This document shows, one piece after another, positions 62,901-64,000 of a stretch of 64,000 bases of DNA. The DNA is taken from assembly GCA_002439165.1 (NCBI GenBank), contig DJTE01000046.1, forward strand, positions 75,623-139,622, written 5' to 3'. Source of the DNA: Chryseobacterium indologenes. Lineage in GTDB: Bacteria; Bacteroidota; Bacteroidia; Flavobacteriales; Weeksellaceae. Positions within the stretch are counted from its first letter, which is position 1. Every line of letters starts with the position of its first letter. The notes beneath the pieces are model-generated. The model was not told the DNA's origin and made no database searches. It saw nothing but the letters and a program-made list of their open reading frames with translations. Both the position numbers and the translations under genes were made by a program.

Positions 62901-63820
62901 ACAGAAGATTGGCATTAATTAATTTCAAAGGTGTTTATTTTGACTTAGAAGCACTGCAAAAGGCGTTTAGAACTATTGAAAATAAAACAATAGCTTATTT
63001 TGACTCGGAGAGCATTTGCATAGAAGAAAATATACATTATGAAAGACTATATGCTTCAATCTTATATTATTTATCGCAAATACCGTTAGAAGATAAAATG
63101 CCTGTTCCAGTTGGGAGAAAGGCTGTTGAAGAATGGTGGATGAAGGCTAAAAACGCTAAACTTGATGACCTCAATCATTCTTTAGCAATAATTGAGGCAA
63201 GTTCTGATTTTAAATTCGTTTATCCCAATGGAATAGAAGAAACCGACACCATTACTTATTTGACAATTGGAATAATCGATTTTAATTTTTCTGATACCCA
63301 TAGTTTGGAAAGTTTATTATTCGCATTAGGTATTTTGAGAGATTTAGATTATCAATTTATTACAATTATCAGTGTAAAAGATAATATAGCAGTTAGTGGT
63401 TTCAGAATAAACAAAGAACTCATTAATGCTTATGATAACTTAATAACCGGCGCTGAAAATATTGATATCAATTTTCCTGCATTTCCTGTTACAATTGAAG
63501 AAAAAACATTAAAAAATTTGCCAGAAGTTTTACTTCCGGAAAAATCTGTTAATGGCGATCTGGGTAAGAAATTTGAAATTTTGATTACGTTATGGAAGTT
63601 GTCAGAATTTAAAAGACATCTAAATGAAAATTCCTCTATTGAAATGAAATGGTTGAAAGGTCTTAACCTCGAATCGGAAATTAGAAACAGTTTAGATTCT
63701 TTAAACGTCTCATCCGAAAGCTTTACAAAATTCATTGGAAAAGGTTTAGAATCGGATTATATTTACCGCGTGGAAGACATATCTCAAGAACTACAACAAC
63801 AAATTATATCACATATATAA
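59936..63820 (+). CDS. Giant predicted nuclease-STAND NTPase, Avs/Cap4-like antiphage defence candidate
   Basis: 1294 residues, no signal or membrane segment. N-terminal domain (about 20-150): FRGIYYQILYASYLILNEL, then E60-G-I-E-D-I-D and Q81-V-K83. This spacing of YQ, E..ED and QVK resembles the PD-(D/E)XK-type domain DUF4297 of Cap4 and Avs nucleases. Next, P-loop at 297-304 (SSSGQGKS), Walker B LLIIDG at 352-357 and a TTRQEDW sensor-like stretch near 382-388: a STAND/AAA+ ATPase core to about 560. The remaining ~730 residues are mainly helical with no family named, and would act as target sensor and oligomerisation part by analogy. It follows the recombinase divergently; a hairpin follows. 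Codon use is AT-rich. Function is inference; nuclease and NTPase motifs are directly visible. Confidence 0.72.
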   Translation: MNTPYKTPTLNKFTEELENLLKKRIGGSVNFRGIYYQILYASYLILNELKGTSKKSITMEGIEDIDLNTSQNILNGQLYTQVKSSVNKMDAGSFWDLGVLQNFAETFEINPSSKFKLVYNMEIAKGNLHSLMHKKDLSDFWQTKFTTLKSNINYNDLLSNISFEHKTSTELFNDILISLFKNWGINKGTELQFLRSLFYNVFIWSKNRITVTNTDIIALFQDIKDSYSKAPINNAILNNWIIKVSYDITESHYAEDFYDGKAARPAHIKLGLPVKRKIWQKKVYDSVFESDVTVIRSSSGQGKSTLAWQTGYDLKEKNNYSIYELRSCKDYNEANSIAEFLESRILIGEKPLLIIDGLNTLVESWFEIVSTTSDFPVKYLLTTRQEDWFRFGADISRINLATVDILLSMVEARELFEELKRKHKIHPDIQKWQPVWEQVHPKGLLIEYTYLLTRGEMIEERLSAQINYLSNSKSAGAKLEILRMISLADCLNIKLKTAKLLSYVKTEIGFEQDRGELLNELEKEYFLNFDGHFVEGLHPVRSQHLKDLLHKNIPVEESLKNLFKIITDDYKQDFFNNIPFLLDQNYKNEFYETLAEIVSEDSLENIVVAVDGIMHAEPHRYLNENKLEFDEAYNVGGIELFSVASTPFSELNTLEEMSNILGEQGGNFRLLADLKKRLPKYQFENSDVVIFANALKLNLQKRSSAIISYKGLGFLVKWFSHLKIAINIPSINNNISIDELIKMDFSEAKELMSFLQLTDPVEYNNFIIKNKETLFSYLKVNTNSIIIEDSGNKINIKYLLFDQDSKHANNLSVSRIEDIFEFFPFYEEYCTEGIMFPFPSEEMTTTVRDDARKRMTPASIGNSFDIHLNQIWYNEIQKMYLDSSAYSWQERIINIRKLALEWVKIVTRMIDGLLEGNKNKIQKNVTELQQKGELLNNTIKLKKKYPIYKKYNEKNNAVEGEKEIGSWISSFTNINSQIFNIFLPKKEQDRRLALINFKGVYFDLEALQKAFRTIENKTIAYFDSESICIEENIHYERLYASILYYLSQIPLEDKMPVPVGRKAVEEWWMKAKNAKLDDLNHSLAIIEASSDFKFVYPNGIEETDTITYLTIGIIDFNFSDTHSLESLLFALGILRDLDYQFITIISVKDNIAVSGFRINKELINAYDNLITGAENIDINFPAFPVTIEEKTLKNLPEVLLPEKSVNGDLGKKFEILITLWKLSEFKRHLNENSSIEMKWLKGLNLESEIRNSLDSLNVSSESFTKFIGKGLESDYIYRVEDISQELQQQIISHI

Positions 63821-63869
63821 TCTTAAATTAACAATTTCATATATGTAAAATAATAATGACTTAGCAGTT

Positions 63870-63899
63870 GTAATAAGCCAAAAACATGTGGCTTATTAC
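63870..63899 (+). terminator. Perfect inverted repeat after the giant gene
   Basis: GTAATAAGCCA (63870-63880) and TGGCTTATTAC (63889-63899) form an 11-bp stem with an 8-base loop, 50 bases after the stop. No T-run of normal length follows (TTAAGTACTT), so it is either a weak terminator or a recognition palindrome of the element. Confidence 0.55.
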
Positions 63900-64000
63900 T
63901 TAAGTACTTACAGCTAATATATCTTATTTTTCTATCTTGATCTAACTGATCTGCATTATTAATTCAATAAATGCTCACTGTAAAGTATCAATAGATCCGC

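Larger units (their letters stand above)
57942..64000. mobile_element. Probable genomic island, left part (right end outside the window)
   Basis: Begins just after tRNA-Arg. The DNA becomes visibly more AT-rich than the core (for example 17 of 60 G+C in 60001-60060 against 24 of 60 in 43381-43440, counted by hand). It contains a large serine recombinase, a small overlapping gene, and a giant NTPase gene. The 58.0-58.1 kb spacer holds no gene and may include the left attachment site. No repeat of the tRNA end is found in the remaining DNA up to 64000, so the other boundary is unseen or the tRNA is not the target. Confidence 0.6.

Overview
The window reads as chromosome of a Flavobacteriia member of the Chryseobacterium/Elizabethkingia type (family Weeksellaceae). 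Grounds: AT-rich DNA; many short signal peptides ending in AQ or SQ; a SusC/SusD pair; promoter-like TTTG-N20-TAnnTTTG sequences with no strong Shine-Dalgarno sites; protein families typical of Bacteroidota; and intergenic repeats of a kind I associate with Chryseobacterium. The genus is inferred from overall character, not from a search.

Layout. 1-8.4 kb: purine biosynthesis genes purL (cut by the window edge) and purB flank a tandem pair of serine hydrolases that carry a C-terminal CBM48-like domain, plus a WG-repeat protein. 8.4-10.2 kb: mostly non-coding DNA with a 46-residue double-glycine-leader peptide and a small secreted protein. 10.2-20.8 kb: a polysaccharide utilisation locus running right to left (SusC, SusD, GH144-type endo-glucanase lipoprotein, alpha/beta hydrolase, YD-type protein, GH3 beta-glucosidase); the enzyme pair suggests beta-1,2-glucan. 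A 146-bp tandem repeat lies before the GH3 gene. 21-34.6 kb: housekeeping and small accessory genes (DUF4197, DUF493, ArsC-like, deoxynucleoside kinase, serine hydrolase, glutaminyl cyclase, VOC/GNAT/SRPBCC cluster, CPA1 antiporter, bestrophin, DUF2490, DUF1398, two more VOC proteins, DUF1569). 34.8-38.4 kb: a TolC/HlyD/ABC-2-permease export operon with no ATPase gene.

39-51.3 kb: a striking protease-inhibitor operon with two nearly 2000-residue alpha-2-macroglobulin-like proteins followed by ecotin. Both macroglobulins have lost the thioester residues and carry different inserts at the same place (a thrombospondin type 3 calcium-binding repeat in one, a TonB-plug-like EVVMAGY segment in the other). 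51.3-53.7 kb: a divergent operon with a UbiA-like membrane protein, recF, a small secreted protein and a DUF721/DciA-like protein. 54-57.8 kb: a Gcr-type membrane protein, a monofunctional transglycosylase and a metal-chelate/B12-type binding lipoprotein.

57.8-64 kb: after a tRNA-Arg(ACG) gene the composition becomes clearly more AT-rich. This part holds a large serine recombinase, a 54-residue protein overlapping it, and a 1294-residue protein with a predicted PD-(D/E)XK-like nuclease N-terminus, a STAND-like P-loop NTPase and a long C-terminal region. I read it as the left part of a genomic island carrying a single-gene, Avs/Cap4-like defence candidate. This is the best candidate in the window for an undescribed system.
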